DNA of 64,000 nt from assembly GCF_002968635.1 (NCBI RefSeq), contig NZ_PVBN01000007.1, forward strand, positions 235,097 through 299,096, written 5' to 3'. A model generated the notes under the pieces. The model did no database searches, had not been told where the DNA came from, and saw only the letters and a program-made list of their open reading frames with translations. The position numbers and the translations under genes were made by a program. Origin of the DNA: Neorhizobium alkalisoli. GTDB taxonomy: Bacteria; Pseudomonadota; Alphaproteobacteria; Rhizobiales; Rhizobiaceae. Positions within the stretch are counted from its first letter, which is position 1. Every line of letters starts with the position of its first letter. This document shows, in pieces, positions 35,750-45,761 of the stretch.

Positions 35750-36298
35750 ATGCAGCGTTTTGGCGAAAGGGCACGATTGGACTCGAAGGTTATCACCGTC
35801 AGAACCGCGCCGCGGGATCGCAGGCGAGCCATTGTTTCCTTCGGAGGCATCACGGTCCAGGCCGCGATCGGGCGCTTCGGCAAGACGGCATTCAAGCGGG
35901 AAGGCGATGGCGCAACGCCGATCGCCTCGATGCGTGTTCTTTACGGGTTCGTGCGGGGCGAGAGGGTACGCCTGCCGCCAACGGCCTTGCCCATGCGGCA
36001 TATCCGCAAGGACATGCTGTGGTGCGATCAGCCGGAGCATCCGGCCTACAATAGCCTCGTGAAGGCGCCCTTCCGCCCAAGCCATGAGGAGATGATGCGG
36101 GCCGATGGGCTCTACGATATCTGTCTGGTGCTCGACTGGAACATAACGTCGAGGCGCCGACATCGCGGCTCTGCCATCTTCCTTCATCTGATCAAGCCTG
36201 GCTATCAGCCGACCGCCGGCTGCATTGCCGTGAGCCTTGCCGATATGAAGCGCCTTATCCACTACATGAGAAAGGGCACAGTCGTCCGGGTTCTCTGA
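35750..36298 (+). CDS. L,D-transpeptidase (YkuD) family protein
   Basis: The protein of about 182 residues has a YkuD catalytic core: IVSFGGITVQAAIGRFG, then HLIKPGYQPTAGCIAVSLADM, where His and Cys are the catalytic pair. It would form 3-3 crosslinks in peptidoglycan or attach proteins to it. No clear signal peptide is seen from ATG 35750, which is unusual for a periplasmic enzyme; the longer in-frame N-terminus also looks non-coding because it crosses a palindromic repeat. The start is uncertain. Confidence 0.8.
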   Translation: MQRFGERARLDSKVITVRTAPRDRRRAIVSFGGITVQAAIGRFGKTAFKREGDGATPIASMRVLYGFVRGERVRLPPTALPMRHIRKDMLWCDQPEHPAYNSLVKAPFRPSHEEMMRADGLYDICLVLDWNITSRRRHRGSAIFLHLIKPGYQPTAGCIAVSLADMKRLIHYMRKGTVVRVL

Positions 36299-36410
36299 CG
36301 GGCCGCCCATGCATCAGCGAGCGGAGACTGTCGTATAGTCGTAATATCAGCCCTCTACAGTTTAGAATGGCTCAAAACTAGAGCCTCTAAATCAACTTTG
36401 GAGATTTGAT

Positions 36411-38396
36411 ATGGACGGGCAACGGATTTTCCCCACAACCCAGCTGGAAGAAGCGGACGGCGACGGTCACAACCTGAGCGCTAACCCGACGATGGGGGAA
36501 ATCATCGGCAAACGCTTCTCGCGCCGGAACTTCCTGCAGGGATCGCTCGCCGTGTCGGCGATCGCCGCGACCGTCAGCCCGATCGCGCTTGTGAGCGCCG
36601 ATGAAGCACGTGCCGCCGGCAAGAGCGCGTCGGCCTTCAACTTTGCCGAAATCGAAGCCGGCGTGGACGCCAAGCACCATGTTGCAGAAGGTTATGACGC
36701 GGACATCCTGCTTCGCTGGGGTGACGCCGTTCTTCCAGGCGCGCCGGAATTCGACCCGACCAAGCAGACTGCGGAAGCTCAGAGCAAGCAGTTCGGCTAC
36801 AATAACGATTATGTCGGCTTCATTCCGCTGGACGGCGCCGACGACCATGGTCTGCTCGTGGTCAACCACGAATACACCAACCCGCACCTGATGTTCCCGG
36901 GCCTGGTCCAGGTCGTTGACGGCAAGATCAAGCAGGGTGCGCTCAGCAAGGAGCAGGTGGACGTCGAAATGGCGGCTCATGGGGGCACGATCGTCGAAAT
37001 CCGCAAGACAGGCGGCAAATGGCAGGTCGTTACCGATGGCAAATACAATCGGCGGGTCACCTCCAACACGGCGATGCAGATCACCGGTCCGGCAGCTGGT
37101 CACGACCGCCTCAAGACGTCTGCTGACGCGACCGGCACGAAGGTGTTCGGGACGCTCAACAACTGTGCGGGCGGCGTGACGCCGTGGGGCACCTACATCA
37201 TGGCGGAAGAGAATTTCCACGGCTATTTCCAGGGCAAACTTCCGGAAGGTCATGCCGAAGCCGCCAACTACAAGCGTTACGGCGTTCCGGAAGGCTCCTA
37301 TGAATGGGGCAATTTCTACGACCGCTTCGATCTGTCCAAGGAACCGAACGAACCGAACCGCTTTGGCTGGATCGTTGAAGTGGACGTCACGGACCCGACC
37401 TCCGCGCCGAAAAAACGTACCGCGCTTGGCCGTACCAAGCATGAGGGCGCCGAATCGATCGTTGCGAAAAACGGCAAGGTCGTCTTCTACCTCGGCGACG
37501 ACGAGCGCTTCGATTATGTCTACAAGTTCGTGACCGAAGGCACCTTCAACCCCAACGATCGCGCCGCCAATAGGGACCTCCTGGACAAGGGCACGCTTTA
37601 CGTCGCCAAGTTCAACGAAGACGGCACGATGCAATGGCTGCCGATGGTGCACGGGCAGGGTGCGCTGACGGCGGAGAACGGCTTCAAGAGCCAGGCCGAC
37701 GTTCTGATCGAGACCCGTCGCGCCGGCGATCTCCTCGGCGCCACCAAGATGGACCGTCCCGAAGACGTCCAGCCGAACGCCGTCAACGGCAAGGTCTATG
37801 TGATGCTGACCAACAATACCAAGCGGAAGGCAGATCAGGTTAACGCCGCCAACCCGCGCGCGGACAACGCATTCGGCCACATCATCGAGATATCCGAAAA
37901 CGACGGCGACTTCACTGCGACCTCCGGCAAGTGGGAAGTGCTCCTGAAGTGCGGCGATCCGTCTGTCGCGGCGGTAGGCGCAACCTTCTCCACCGAGACG
38001 ACCAAGAACGGCTGGTTCGGCATGCCGGACAACTGTGCGGTCGATTCCGCGGGTCGACTCTGGGTGGCGACGGACGGCAACAACAACAAGGCCACCGGCC
38101 GCACCGACGGCCTTTGGGCGGTCGACACGGAAGGCGAAGCCCGCGCCACGTCCAAACTCTTCTTTCGCGTGCCGGTTGGTGCGGAACTCTGTGGTCCGCT
38201 CTTTACTCCTGACGATGAGACCGCCTTCGTTGCGGTCCAGCATCCGGGCGATGGCGGCGAAGACTGGTCCGGCCATGGCCGCCCGTCCTATTACGAGGAT
38301 CTCTCCACCCGCTGGCCTGATTTCAAGAACGACATGCCTGTGCGCCCGTCGGTCCTTGCCATCACCAAGATCGGCGGCGGCAAGATCGCCGTCTGA
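36411..38396 (+). CDS. PhoX-family alkaline phosphatase (DUF839), Tat-exported
   Basis: This 661-residue protein has a twin-arginine signal SRRNFLQG (residues 37-44) preceded by an unusually long n-region, hydrophobic stretch to about 62, and cleavage after ARA (about 68). The body is the DUF839 beta-propeller of PhoX enzymes, which use Ca and Fe to hydrolyse phosphomonoesters in the periplasm (VVNHEYTNPHLMF, NNCAGGVTPWGTYIMAEEN, GDDERFDYVYKFV). GGAG lies 8 bases before ATG 36411. It stands alone. Confidence 0.92.
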   Translation: MDGQRIFPTTQLEEADGDGHNLSANPTMGEIIGKRFSRRNFLQGSLAVSAIAATVSPIALVSADEARAAGKSASAFNFAEIEAGVDAKHHVAEGYDADILLRWGDAVLPGAPEFDPTKQTAEAQSKQFGYNNDYVGFIPLDGADDHGLLVVNHEYTNPHLMFPGLVQVVDGKIKQGALSKEQVDVEMAAHGGTIVEIRKTGGKWQVVTDGKYNRRVTSNTAMQITGPAAGHDRLKTSADATGTKVFGTLNNCAGGVTPWGTYIMAEENFHGYFQGKLPEGHAEAANYKRYGVPEGSYEWGNFYDRFDLSKEPNEPNRFGWIVEVDVTDPTSAPKKRTALGRTKHEGAESIVAKNGKVVFYLGDDERFDYVYKFVTEGTFNPNDRAANRDLLDKGTLYVAKFNEDGTMQWLPMVHGQGALTAENGFKSQADVLIETRRAGDLLGATKMDRPEDVQPNAVNGKVYVMLTNNTKRKADQVNAANPRADNAFGHIIEISENDGDFTATSGKWEVLLKCGDPSVAAVGATFSTETTKNGWFGMPDNCAVDSAGRLWVATDGNNNKATGRTDGLWAVDTEGEARATSKLFFRVPVGAELCGPLFTPDDETAFVAVQHPGDGGEDWSGHGRPSYYEDLSTRWPDFKNDMPVRPSVLAITKIGGGKIAV

Positions 38397-38469
38397 AGAT
38401 CTGCCCCTCTGACAACGGTCCCGCCGGCAACGGCGGGGCCTTCCAAAGGTTCGGGCTGGTTCGGATCGC

Positions 38470-39021
38470 TTACCTGAGCGAGCGCGGTTTGACGAACCGT
38501 TCAAGGAAACCAGAACCGGGTGAGACGGCTTGCCAGCTTGGCAGGGCGAAGTCGATGACGGCGAGAGCACCGGTCGGATATTTGTCGGCGATTGCCTGCA
38601 TCGCCTCGGCATTGCCGCTACCCGCCAGCGTGAGCGCCAGATCCTGCAGCCCGGGATTGTGTCCCACGATCAGTACGGTGCGAAACTCGGGCTCGATCCT
38701 TCTCAGCTCAGCAAGAATTGCCGTGGCCGAGGCCTCATAAATGGCGGGACAATCGTGGCAGATCAGCGGGCTGAGGATTTCGTTTCTCACTAGAGCCCAC
38801 GTCTCCTGTGTCCGCCGAGCGTCGGAAACCAGAGCGAGACTGGGAATGACGCCTTCACGCGCCATATACTCCCCCATCAGCGGTGCAGCCTTCCGGCCTC
38901 TCTCAGCCAGCGGCCTTTCGTGATCCGCCACCCCGTCCGGCCAGGCGGATTTGGCATGCCGCAGCAAAAGCAGTCTGCGCGCGTCCCTGTCGAGTTCGCT
39001 TCCTGATGCGTCAGATTCCAC
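38470..39021 (-). CDS. SixA-type histidine phosphatase
   Basis: This 183-residue small histidine phosphatase has the phosphohistidine motif LLRHAKS in place of RHG and the second catalytic His in IVGHNPGLQD. It is of the SixA branch that dephosphorylates phospho-His in phosphorelay or PTS proteins. GTG 39021 is preceded by GGAG at good spacing. Confidence 0.88.
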   Translation of the reverse strand: MESDASGSELDRDARRLLLLRHAKSAWPDGVADHERPLAERGRKAAPLMGEYMAREGVIPSLALVSDARRTQETWALVRNEILSPLICHDCPAIYEASATAILAELRRIEPEFRTVLIVGHNPGLQDLALTLAGSGNAEAMQAIADKYPTGALAVIDFALPSWQAVSPGSGFLERFVKPRSLR

Positions 39022-39083
39022 CTCGGGCTCCGAATACTGCCGTTCCGCTATTAAAGGATCATACCGATGTTCTTCTGCCGGTC

Positions 39084-39116
39084 ATAAAAGAAAATGCCGC
39101 CCGGTAAGGGCGGCAT
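39084..39116 (-). terminator. Rho-independent terminator of leuC
   Basis: Minus strand ATGCCGCCC/GGGCGGCAT stem with a 5-base loop followed by TTTTCTTTTAT. Confidence 0.92.
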
Positions 39117-39142
39117 CGATCCCGATGAATGGAATGGACGGG

Positions 39143-40552
39143 TTACTTCCACTCGCGAATGTCGACGAAGTGACCGGCGACCGCAGCGGCAGCGGCCATG
39201 GCCGGCGAGACTAGGTGAGTACGGCCCTTGTAGCCCTGGCGCCCCTCGAAATTACGGTTCGAGGTGGATGCGCAACGCTCGCCCGGCTTCAGGCGATCGT
39301 CGTTCATGGCAAGGCACATGGAGCAACCCGGCTCGCGCCATTCGAAGCCGGCTTCCTTGAAGATCTTGTCGAGGCCTTCGGCTTCCGCCTGTTCCTTGAC
39401 GATGCCGGAGCCCGGAACGACCATGGCGGAGACGGTCGATGCAACCGTCCGACCTTCGACGACCTTTGCTGCGGCGCGCAGATCTTCGATACGGCCGTTG
39501 GTGCAGGAGCCGATGAAGACGCGGTCGACCGCGATATCGGTGATCTTGGTGCCCGGCTTCAGGCCCATGTAATCAAGAGCACGCCATTTGGACGTGCGCT
39601 TCGTCTCGTCCTGGATTTCGTCCGGGTTCGGCACGGCACCCTCGACCGAAATGACGTCTTCCGGCGAAGAGCCCCAGGAAACGATCGGCGGCAGGTTTGC
39701 GGCATCGAGCACGACGACCTTGTCGAAATGCGCGCCCTCTTCCGTCTGCAACGTCTTCCAATAGTCGAGCGCCATGTCCCAGGCCTTGCCCTTCGGGGCG
39801 CGCGGCTTGTCCTTGATATACTCGAAGGTCTTTTCGTCCGGCGCGATCAGGCCGGCGCGGGCGCCGCCTTCGATCGTCATGTTGCAGATCGTCATACGGC
39901 CTTCCATCGAAAGCGAACGGATGGCTTCGCCGGCGAATTCGATGACATGGCCGGTGCCGCCGGCAGTGCCGATCTCGCCGATGATGGCGAGGATGATATC
40001 CTTCGCGGTGACGCCCGGCGGAAGCTGGCCGTCGACGCGCACCAGCATGTTCTTCGCCTTCTTCTGCACCAGCGTCTGGGTGGCCAGCACGTGTTCGACT
40101 TCGGATGTGCCGATGCCGTGCGCCAAGGCTCCAAAAGCGCCATGCGTCGACGTGTGACTGTCGCCGCAGACGATCGTCATGCCGGGCAGGGTGAAACCCT
40201 GTTCAGGGCCGACGATATGGACGATGCCCTGGCGAATGTCCTTTTCGGAATAATATTCAACGCCGAAATCCCTTGCATTCTGGGCGAGAGTCTCGACCTG
40301 AATGCGGCTTTCCTCGTTCTTGATGCCTTCGTGGCGGTCGGCCGTGGTCGGCACGTTGTGGTCGACGACGGCGAGCGTCTTTTCCGGGGCGCGAACCTTG
40401 CGGCCGGCGATCCTGAGGCCCTCGAAGGCCTGCGGCGACGTCACTTCGTGCACGAGGTGACGGTCGATATAGAGAAGACAGGTGCCGTTCTCATCCTGCG
40501 AAACGACGTGGTCGTCCCAGATCTTGTCATAGAGGGTACGGGGTGCGCTCAT
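39143..40552 (-). CDS. leuC: 3-isopropylmalate dehydratase, large subunit
   Basis: This 469-residue aconitase-family subunit isomerises 2- to 3-isopropylmalate in leucine synthesis. The three Fe-S ligands are in GSCTNGR and CSMC. DNHVPT-type and [30 protein letters not shown] blocks are intact across the chain. ATG 40552 is the family start ([12 protein letters not shown]). leuD is not adjacent, as usual in rhizobia. Confidence 0.96.
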   Translation of the reverse strand: MSAPRTLYDKIWDDHVVSQDENGTCLLYIDRHLVHEVTSPQAFEGLRIAGRKVRAPEKTLAVVDHNVPTTADRHEGIKNEESRIQVETLAQNARDFGVEYYSEKDIRQGIVHIVGPEQGFTLPGMTIVCGDSHTSTHGAFGALAHGIGTSEVEHVLATQTLVQKKAKNMLVRVDGQLPPGVTAKDIILAIIGEIGTAGGTGHVIEFAGEAIRSLSMEGRMTICNMTIEGGARAGLIAPDEKTFEYIKDKPRAPKGKAWDMALDYWKTLQTEEGAHFDKVVVLDAANLPPIVSWGSSPEDVISVEGAVPNPDEIQDETKRTSKWRALDYMGLKPGTKITDIAVDRVFIGSCTNGRIEDLRAAAKVVEGRTVASTVSAMVVPGSGIVKEQAEAEGLDKIFKEAGFEWREPGCSMCLAMNDDRLKPGERCASTSNRNFEGRQGYKGRTHLVSPAMAAAAAVAGHFVDIREWK

Positions 40553-40870
40553 GGCTGCCATCCATCGGTATTTTCAAACAGGGGATATTGTCCGGCATTA
40601 TCGCTGCCGGTGCGATGTGGATCGCTTAGCTAAGTCGGCTGTTCAGAGCGCCGGATACGCGCGCGAAAAAACGTGCCGGCAGACGCTTGTGGTCCTGCAG
40701 CACGATAAACTGGTTCGCGAGGCATCCGAATTTCGATCCCATGGCTGCTGCAATACCAGTTTTCGATGAAATCGGCAATGGAATTGCATCGTCGGAAACC
40801 TGTCGCATCATTGTCATAAAGTCTTCGCGGAAACGTGGTTGATCTGACGTTAGAAACGGAGGGATCTCAG
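40553..40870. other. Intergenic region between leuC and ppk2
   Basis: This 318-bp stretch between divergent genes shows no supportable gene or clear conserved element; promoters for both genes must lie here. Confidence 0.5.
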
Positions 40871-41785
40871 ATGTCCGAACCTATGGAAGACCAGCTCAGC
40901 CGCATCAAGGACGAGATTGCCGACAGCTTCGACGAAGAGCTGGAAATGCAGATGGAAGAAGATCGGCTGGACGATCTGATCGCCGAGGGCATGTCGGAGC
41001 CCCCGGAGCCGACGATCGACCGGCGGATCTATTTCCGCGAGCTGTTCAGGCTGCAGCACGAGCTCGTCCGCCTGCAGGACTGGGTACAGTACAAGAAGCT
41101 GAAGATGGTCGTGCTTTTCGAGGGCCGCGATTCGGCCGGCAAGGGCGGTGCGATCAAGCGCGTCACCCAGCGTCTCAACCCGCGCGTCTGCCGTGTCGTG
41201 GCGCTTCCGGCACCGACCGAGCGGGAGCGGCACCAGTGGTATTTCCAGCGCTACGTGCCGCACCTGCCGACGGCGGGCGAAATGGTGCTGTTCGACCGGT
41301 CCTGGTACAACCGTGCCGGCGTCGAACGCGTCATGGGCTTCTGCACGCCCGACGAACTGGAGGAGTTTTTCCGCTCGGTGCCGGAATTCGAGCGCATGCT
41401 CGTTCGCTCCGGCATCATCCTCGTCAAATACTGGTTCTCGATTACCGACGAGGAGCAGGAATTCCGCTTCAAGATGCGTATCCACGATCCGCTGAAACAG
41501 TGGAAGCTCTCGCCGATGGATCTCGAAAGCCGCGTTCACTGGGAAGAATACACCAAGGCCAAAGAGGAAATGCTCGATCGCACGCACATTGCGGAGGCGC
41601 CGTGGTGGGTGGTGCAGGCAGTCGACAAGAAAAGAGCGCGGCTCAACATGATCGCGCATCTTCTTTCGCAGGTTCCTTATGAGACGGTTCCGAAAGAAGC
41701 GATCGAGCTTCCCGGCCGTGTCCGCAACGCAGACTACATCCGGCATCCGGTGCCGCCGGAAATGTACGTTCCGGAAGCTTATTGA
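40871..41785 (+). CDS. ppk2: Polyphosphate kinase 2
   Basis: This 304-residue PPK2 has Walker A EGRDSAGKGGAIKR (about 84-97), the lid and Walker B FDRSWYNRAGVERVMGF, and a long acidic N-terminus. PPK2 enzymes phosphorylate nucleoside di- or monophosphates from polyphosphate, or the reverse. ATG 40871 is chosen for GGAGGG upstream; an in-frame GTG at 40835 adds 12 residues. Class (I, II or III) cannot be set by eye. Confidence 0.93.
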   Translation: MSEPMEDQLSRIKDEIADSFDEELEMQMEEDRLDDLIAEGMSEPPEPTIDRRIYFRELFRLQHELVRLQDWVQYKKLKMVVLFEGRDSAGKGGAIKRVTQRLNPRVCRVVALPAPTERERHQWYFQRYVPHLPTAGEMVLFDRSWYNRAGVERVMGFCTPDELEEFFRSVPEFERMLVRSGIILVKYWFSITDEEQEFRFKMRIHDPLKQWKLSPMDLESRVHWEEYTKAKEEMLDRTHIAEAPWWVVQAVDKKRARLNMIAHLLSQVPYETVPKEAIELPGRVRNADYIRHPVPPEMYVPEAY

Positions 41786-41819
41786 TCCATGCCGGCGGGT
41801 GGTGCGGTGATCGCCTTCT

Positions 41820-42638
41820 TCACCGTTCCGTCCGCTTGCGCAGCCGGCCTTCGATGCCGCGCAGCGTAAGCGACAGGCTGATCGTCAGCAGCAGATAGAT
41901 GTAGGTGACGATCGAATAGGTCTCGAAGAAGCGGAAGGAGCCCGCCGCATAGACTTTTGCCATCTGGGTGATATCGGCGACCCCGAGCACCGAGACCAGC
42001 GACGAGTCCTTCACCATCGAAACGAAATCGTTGGAAAGCGGCGGAAAGATCACCCGCATCGCCTGCGGGAAGACGATCAGCCGGAAGCGTTGGAAGCGGG
42101 TGAAACCGAGGGTTTTTGCCGCCTCGATCTGTCCTTCGTTGACCGACTGGAAGCCGGCGCGAAAGATTTCGGCGATGAAAGCGGCATAACCGATCATCAG
42201 GGCGATCACCGCCCGCCAGAGCAGCGACACATCGCGCACCAGCAGTTCTTCGGCAAAGCCTCGCTCGACGAGCGGCGTCAGCAGCCAGTTATAGAGTGCA
42301 ACGAAGGCAGGCGCGCCGACAAACGCGATATAGAACAGCAGGACGAGAATGGGGATGCCGCGGATCAACTCCACATAGAAGCGGGCGGCCTGTCGTAAAA
42401 CAACGCTGTTCGAAAGCCCCGCCAGCGCAATCGCGAGCCCCAACATCGTTGCAAGCGTGAAGGCTCCAAGCGTCACGCCGACGGTGATGCCGATTCCTTT
42501 GGAAACGACGCCAAAGACCTGGGCATAGAGATCATTAACGGCGATGACGACCGCAAGCCCGACGCAGAGAGCCCCGAAGGCAACGAACCACCAGGGAAAA
42601 TCCTCAGGCGCTGCTGTTTTTCGGCGCGCTGGCGCCAT
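41820..42638 (-). CDS. Polar amino-acid ABC transporter, permease
   Basis: This 272-residue His/Glu/Gln-type permease has about five to six membrane helices, RGIPILVLLFYIAF, and the EAA loop EAAKTLGFTRFQRFRLIVFPQAMR that docks the ATPase. It begins 3 bp after the binding-protein gene. No second permease or ATP-binding gene is adjacent; the ATPase must be shared or encoded elsewhere. Confidence 0.9.
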   Translation of the reverse strand: MAPARRKTAAPEDFPWWFVAFGALCVGLAVVIAVNDLYAQVFGVVSKGIGITVGVTLGAFTLATMLGLAIALAGLSNSVVLRQAARFYVELIRGIPILVLLFYIAFVGAPAFVALYNWLLTPLVERGFAEELLVRDVSLLWRAVIALMIGYAAFIAEIFRAGFQSVNEGQIEAAKTLGFTRFQRFRLIVFPQAMRVIFPPLSNDFVSMVKDSSLVSVLGVADITQMAKVYAAGSFRFFETYSIVTYIYLLLTISLSLTLRGIEGRLRKRTER

Positions 42639-42641
42639 TCC

Positions 42642-43436
42642 CTATTGGCCCATCTTGTAGTCGAGGAACCATTTCTTGTTCAGCGTATCCAGGGTGCCGT
42701 CGGCCTTGAGCGCCCCGATCACCGCATTGACAGGCCCAACGAGGTCGGAACCCTTCTTGAAGATGAAGCCGAAATCCTCGGTGCCGAGCGGTTCGCCGAT
42801 GATCTTCAGCGTTCCGCCGGACGCCTTCACATAACCTTCGCCGGCCGTGCTGTCCGTCAGCACCAGGTCGACATCGCCCGTCTTCAGCGCTTGAACCGTC
42901 GCGCCGAAGGTCTCGAAGAGCTTGATGCGCGGGTTTTGCTCGTTGCCGTCGAGGATCTCGTAGACCGCCGTGTAGAACGGGCTCGTTCCCGGCTGCGCGC
43001 CGATCAGCCCCTTTTCCAGACCCGCAAAACTCTTGCCGTCGGTGAAGCGCTTTTCGTCGCCGCGCACCAGCATGAGCTGCTGCGAGCGCATGTAGGGATC
43101 GGAAAAGTCGACCTTCTCCTTGCGGTCGTCCTTGATGGTGATGCCGGTCATGCCGATGTCGTATTGCCCATCGGATACAGCCTGGATCATCGCGTCCCAG
43201 CTCGTGTTCTGGTACTCGATCTTGAAGTTCAGCCGCTTGGCGATCTCGTTCATCGCGTCATATTCCCAGCCGATCGGCTGGCCGCTCTTCGGGTCGACGA
43301 ATTGCAGCGGCGGATAGGCGTTTTCCGTGACCACGACCACCTTGCGCCCCTTGAGGTCCGGCAGCTCGGCCGAGACGGCTGCGGGTGCGAGGGTGATCGC
43401 GGCAAGGCCGGCGATAAGCGTACGGCGTAAGAGCAT
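42642..43436 (-). CDS. Polar amino-acid ABC transporter, periplasmic binding protein
   Basis: The 264-residue SBP-type-3 protein has a signal peptide (cleavage after VSA near residue 23), the LPDLKGRKVVVVTENAYPPLQF start and signature GWEYDAMNEIAKRLNFKIEY. ATG 43436 has CAGGAG at good spacing; the frame is open further upstream without a signal sequence. It is the first gene of a two-gene unit with the permease. Confidence 0.92.
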   Translation of the reverse strand: MLLRRTLIAGLAAITLAPAAVSAELPDLKGRKVVVVTENAYPPLQFVDPKSGQPIGWEYDAMNEIAKRLNFKIEYQNTSWDAMIQAVSDGQYDIGMTGITIKDDRKEKVDFSDPYMRSQQLMLVRGDEKRFTDGKSFAGLEKGLIGAQPGTSPFYTAVYEILDGNEQNPRIKLFETFGATVQALKTGDVDLVLTDSTAGEGYVKASGGTLKIIGEPLGTEDFGFIFKKGSDLVGPVNAVIGALKADGTLDTLNKKWFLDYKMGQ

Positions 43437-43604
43437 CGTGGCACTCCTGATTGTGTGGCTCCGATTCCCTCTCACAAAAGGGCTGCCGTTAGCAAGCGGT
43501 GGAAGCTGCCATATCTGACACTTGCCGGCAGGGTCGCATCCTCTACATCCCCCTGACCCTTATACCCCGCTTCAATGCGGCGAAATTTTTTTGGAGAAGG
43601 TCAG

Positions 43605-44885
43605 TTGGTTCAGGAAAAAGAGCTCATTTCGAAGATCGTCTGGAGGTTGATGCCGTTTCTCGGGATCCTCTATCTGATCGCCTATATCGACCGTCAGAAC
43701 GTCAGCTACGCGAAGCTGGAGATGGTCGATGCGCTCGGCATCAGCGAATATGCCTACGGTCTCGGCGCCTCGCTCTTCTTCATCGGCTATTTCCTCTTCG
43801 AAGTCCCCAGCAACCTCTTCCTCAACCGCTTCGGCGCCAGCCGCTGGTTCGCCCGCATCATGATCACCTGGGGGATCGTGACCATCGCGCTCGCCTATAC
43901 CCAGAACGCGACGATGTTCTACATCCTGCGCTTCCTGCTGGGTGTTGCGGAGGCGGGTTTCTTTCCGGGCGTCCTCTTTCTTCTGACGCTCTGGTTTCCG
44001 AAGGACTATCGCGGCCGCATGGTCGGCCTGTTCATGATCTTCAGCGCGCTCGCCAATGCGGTCGGCGCTCCGATCGGCGGTATGCTGCTCGACCTTGACG
44101 GACTGCTCGGCCACGCCGGCTGGCAATGGGTGTTTCTGGCGACCGGTGTACCGGCGGTCGTGGCTGGCATCGTCACGTTTTTCTATCTCGACGATACTCC
44201 GGAACAGGCCAAATTCCTTTCGGAGGACGAGAAGCGATGGCTTCATGATCGGCTTGCGCGGGAAAATTCCGGCATGGAGGAACATGCGGACAACGGGTTC
44301 AAGGCGCTCGTCAATCCTCGGGTGTTGCTGATGGCGCTCTGCTATGTCGGCTTTCCGCTCGCCGCCTATGGCCTCAGCTACTGGCTGCCGACCATCGTCA
44401 AGGGCTTTGGCGTGTCGAACACGGTCAACGGTTTCATCAACATCATCCCTTGGCTCGTGGTCGCGCTGGCGCTCTGGCTCGTACCGAATGCTGCGGATCG
44501 AACCGAGCGCAAGACGCTCTATATCGTCGCTCCCGCCTTCATCGGGGCCGTCTGCCTGGCGCTGTCGGTACTTGTTACCTCGCCGGTCCTGCAGTTCACT
44601 TTCCTTTGCATCGCGGCTGCCGGCATCTTCGCAGGCCAGCCGGTCTTCTGGAGCCTGCCGTCGCGTTTCCTCAAAGGTGCCGGCGCGGCAGCTGGCATCG
44701 CCGCGATCAACTCGGTCGGAAACCTCGGCGGCTTTGTCGCCCAGAACGTCGTGCCCTGGATCAAGGACTCAACGGGAAGCGATATCCTGCCGATGATGTT
44801 CCTGGCCGTCTGCCTTGCCACGGCTGGCATACTCGTCATTATCGTGGGACGGATGATGGCGGCCCGACAGGTGGCGCCCGCCTGA
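43605..44885 (+). CDS. MFS transporter, anion:cation symporter (phthalate permease-like) family
   Basis: The protein of about 426 residues has twelve membrane helices. The helix-1 signature YLIAYIDRQNVSYAKLEM and the A-like loop GASRWFARIM are typical of the ACS family, which imports organic acids such as tartrate or phthalate derivatives. TTG 43605 follows GGAGAAGG; an ATG at 43575 lacks a ribosome site. The substrate is unknown and there is no catabolic neighbour. Confidence 0.88.
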   Translation: MVQEKELISKIVWRLMPFLGILYLIAYIDRQNVSYAKLEMVDALGISEYAYGLGASLFFIGYFLFEVPSNLFLNRFGASRWFARIMITWGIVTIALAYTQNATMFYILRFLLGVAEAGFFPGVLFLLTLWFPKDYRGRMVGLFMIFSALANAVGAPIGGMLLDLDGLLGHAGWQWVFLATGVPAVVAGIVTFFYLDDTPEQAKFLSEDEKRWLHDRLARENSGMEEHADNGFKALVNPRVLLMALCYVGFPLAAYGLSYWLPTIVKGFGVSNTVNGFINIIPWLVVALALWLVPNAADRTERKTLYIVAPAFIGAVCLALSVLVTSPVLQFTFLCIAAAGIFAGQPVFWSLPSRFLKGAGAAAGIAAINSVGNLGGFVAQNVVPWIKDSTGSDILPMMFLAVCLATAGILVIIVGRMMAARQVAPA

Positions 44886-44905
44886 CGAGGCTGAACCAGG
44901 ACAAC

Positions 44906-44935
44906 AAAAAAGGCGGCCCGGAGGCCGCCTTTTTC
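44906..44935. terminator. Bidirectional terminator between the MFS gene and rplS
   Basis: AAAAAGGCGGCC/GGCCGCCTTTTT with a 4-base loop; A/T tracts on both sides serve the two convergent genes. Confidence 0.92.
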
Positions 44936-44954
44936 GAATTCGATGCACAGATGC

Positions 44955-45500
44955 TTATTCTGCAGAAGCTTCGGCAGCCTTTGCCGCTTCGGCGGCTTCT
45001 GCAGCGGCCTTTGCTTCAGCGGCTTCCGCTGCTGCCTTTTCGGCGGCGAGAGCCTGAGCTGCTGCAACCTTTTCGGCTTCGATACGTGCCTTCTCGTCGG
45101 CAACGGCCTGGCGCTCGGCTTCGTTCAGCTTGCGGGCGCGGGTGCCGGTGTTCTCGACGATACGAGCCGACTTGCCGCGACGGTCGCGGAGGTAGTAGAG
45201 CTTGGCACGACGGACCTTACCGCGGCGAACGACTTCGACGCTCTCGACCATCGGGGAGTAAACCGGGAATACACGCTCGACGCCTTCGCCGTAGGAGATC
45301 TTGCGGACCGTGAAGCTCTCGTTCAGACCGCCGCCGGAACGGGCGATGCAGACGCCTTCATAGGCCTGCACGCGGGTACGGTTGCCTTCCGTCACGCGAA
45401 CGTTGACGCGGACGGTGTCGCCCGGCGAAAATTCCGGAAGGGTACGCTTGGCTTCAATCTTGGCGGCCTGTTCGGCCTCGAGCTGCTGAATGATGTTCAT
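44955..45500 (-). CDS. rplS: 50S ribosomal protein L19 with Ala/Glu-rich C-terminal extension
   Basis: Residues 1-120 are normal L19 ([45 protein letters not shown]). Residues about 125-181 are an almost pure Ala/Glu/Lys tail predicted as one long helix, absent from E. coli L19 (115 residues). L19 sits at the 30S-50S interface. It is separated here from trmD by a permease gene on the other strand. Confidence 0.96.
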   Translation of the reverse strand: MNIIQQLEAEQAAKIEAKRTLPEFSPGDTVRVNVRVTEGNRTRVQAYEGVCIARSGGGLNESFTVRKISYGEGVERVFPVYSPMVESVEVVRRGKVRRAKLYYLRDRRGKSARIVENTGTRARKLNEAERQAVADEKARIEAEKVAAAQALAAEKAAAEAAEAKAAAEAAEAAKAAEASAE

Positions 45501-45761
45501 CGTCTCAAACCTTTGGTTCTTCTGAAACAGCCAGAGCGCTCGATGAATATTCCTTGGTCACGCCTCGGAATTTGCTATTAGGCAGAGCGGATTCGCCATT
45601 CTTTGTTGCTGGTCGACGGGAGTTTTCCCATTTCCGGCTGCGCCAATACACCAAAGAGTCCCGTTTGTCATCCCGTTGATTGCGATTTTGTGACGGAAAT
45701 GCCGCTGCTTGCCGCCCGGCACCTCTCCCGCTATGTGGGGCTACGGGATGAGGAAACATCG

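Noticed and set aside
36326..36345. Possible PHO box upstream of the PhoX gene (CTGTCGT followed by TCGTAAT)
   Set aside because: The first half fits CTGTCAT with one mismatch but the second half matches at only about 4 of 7 positions.
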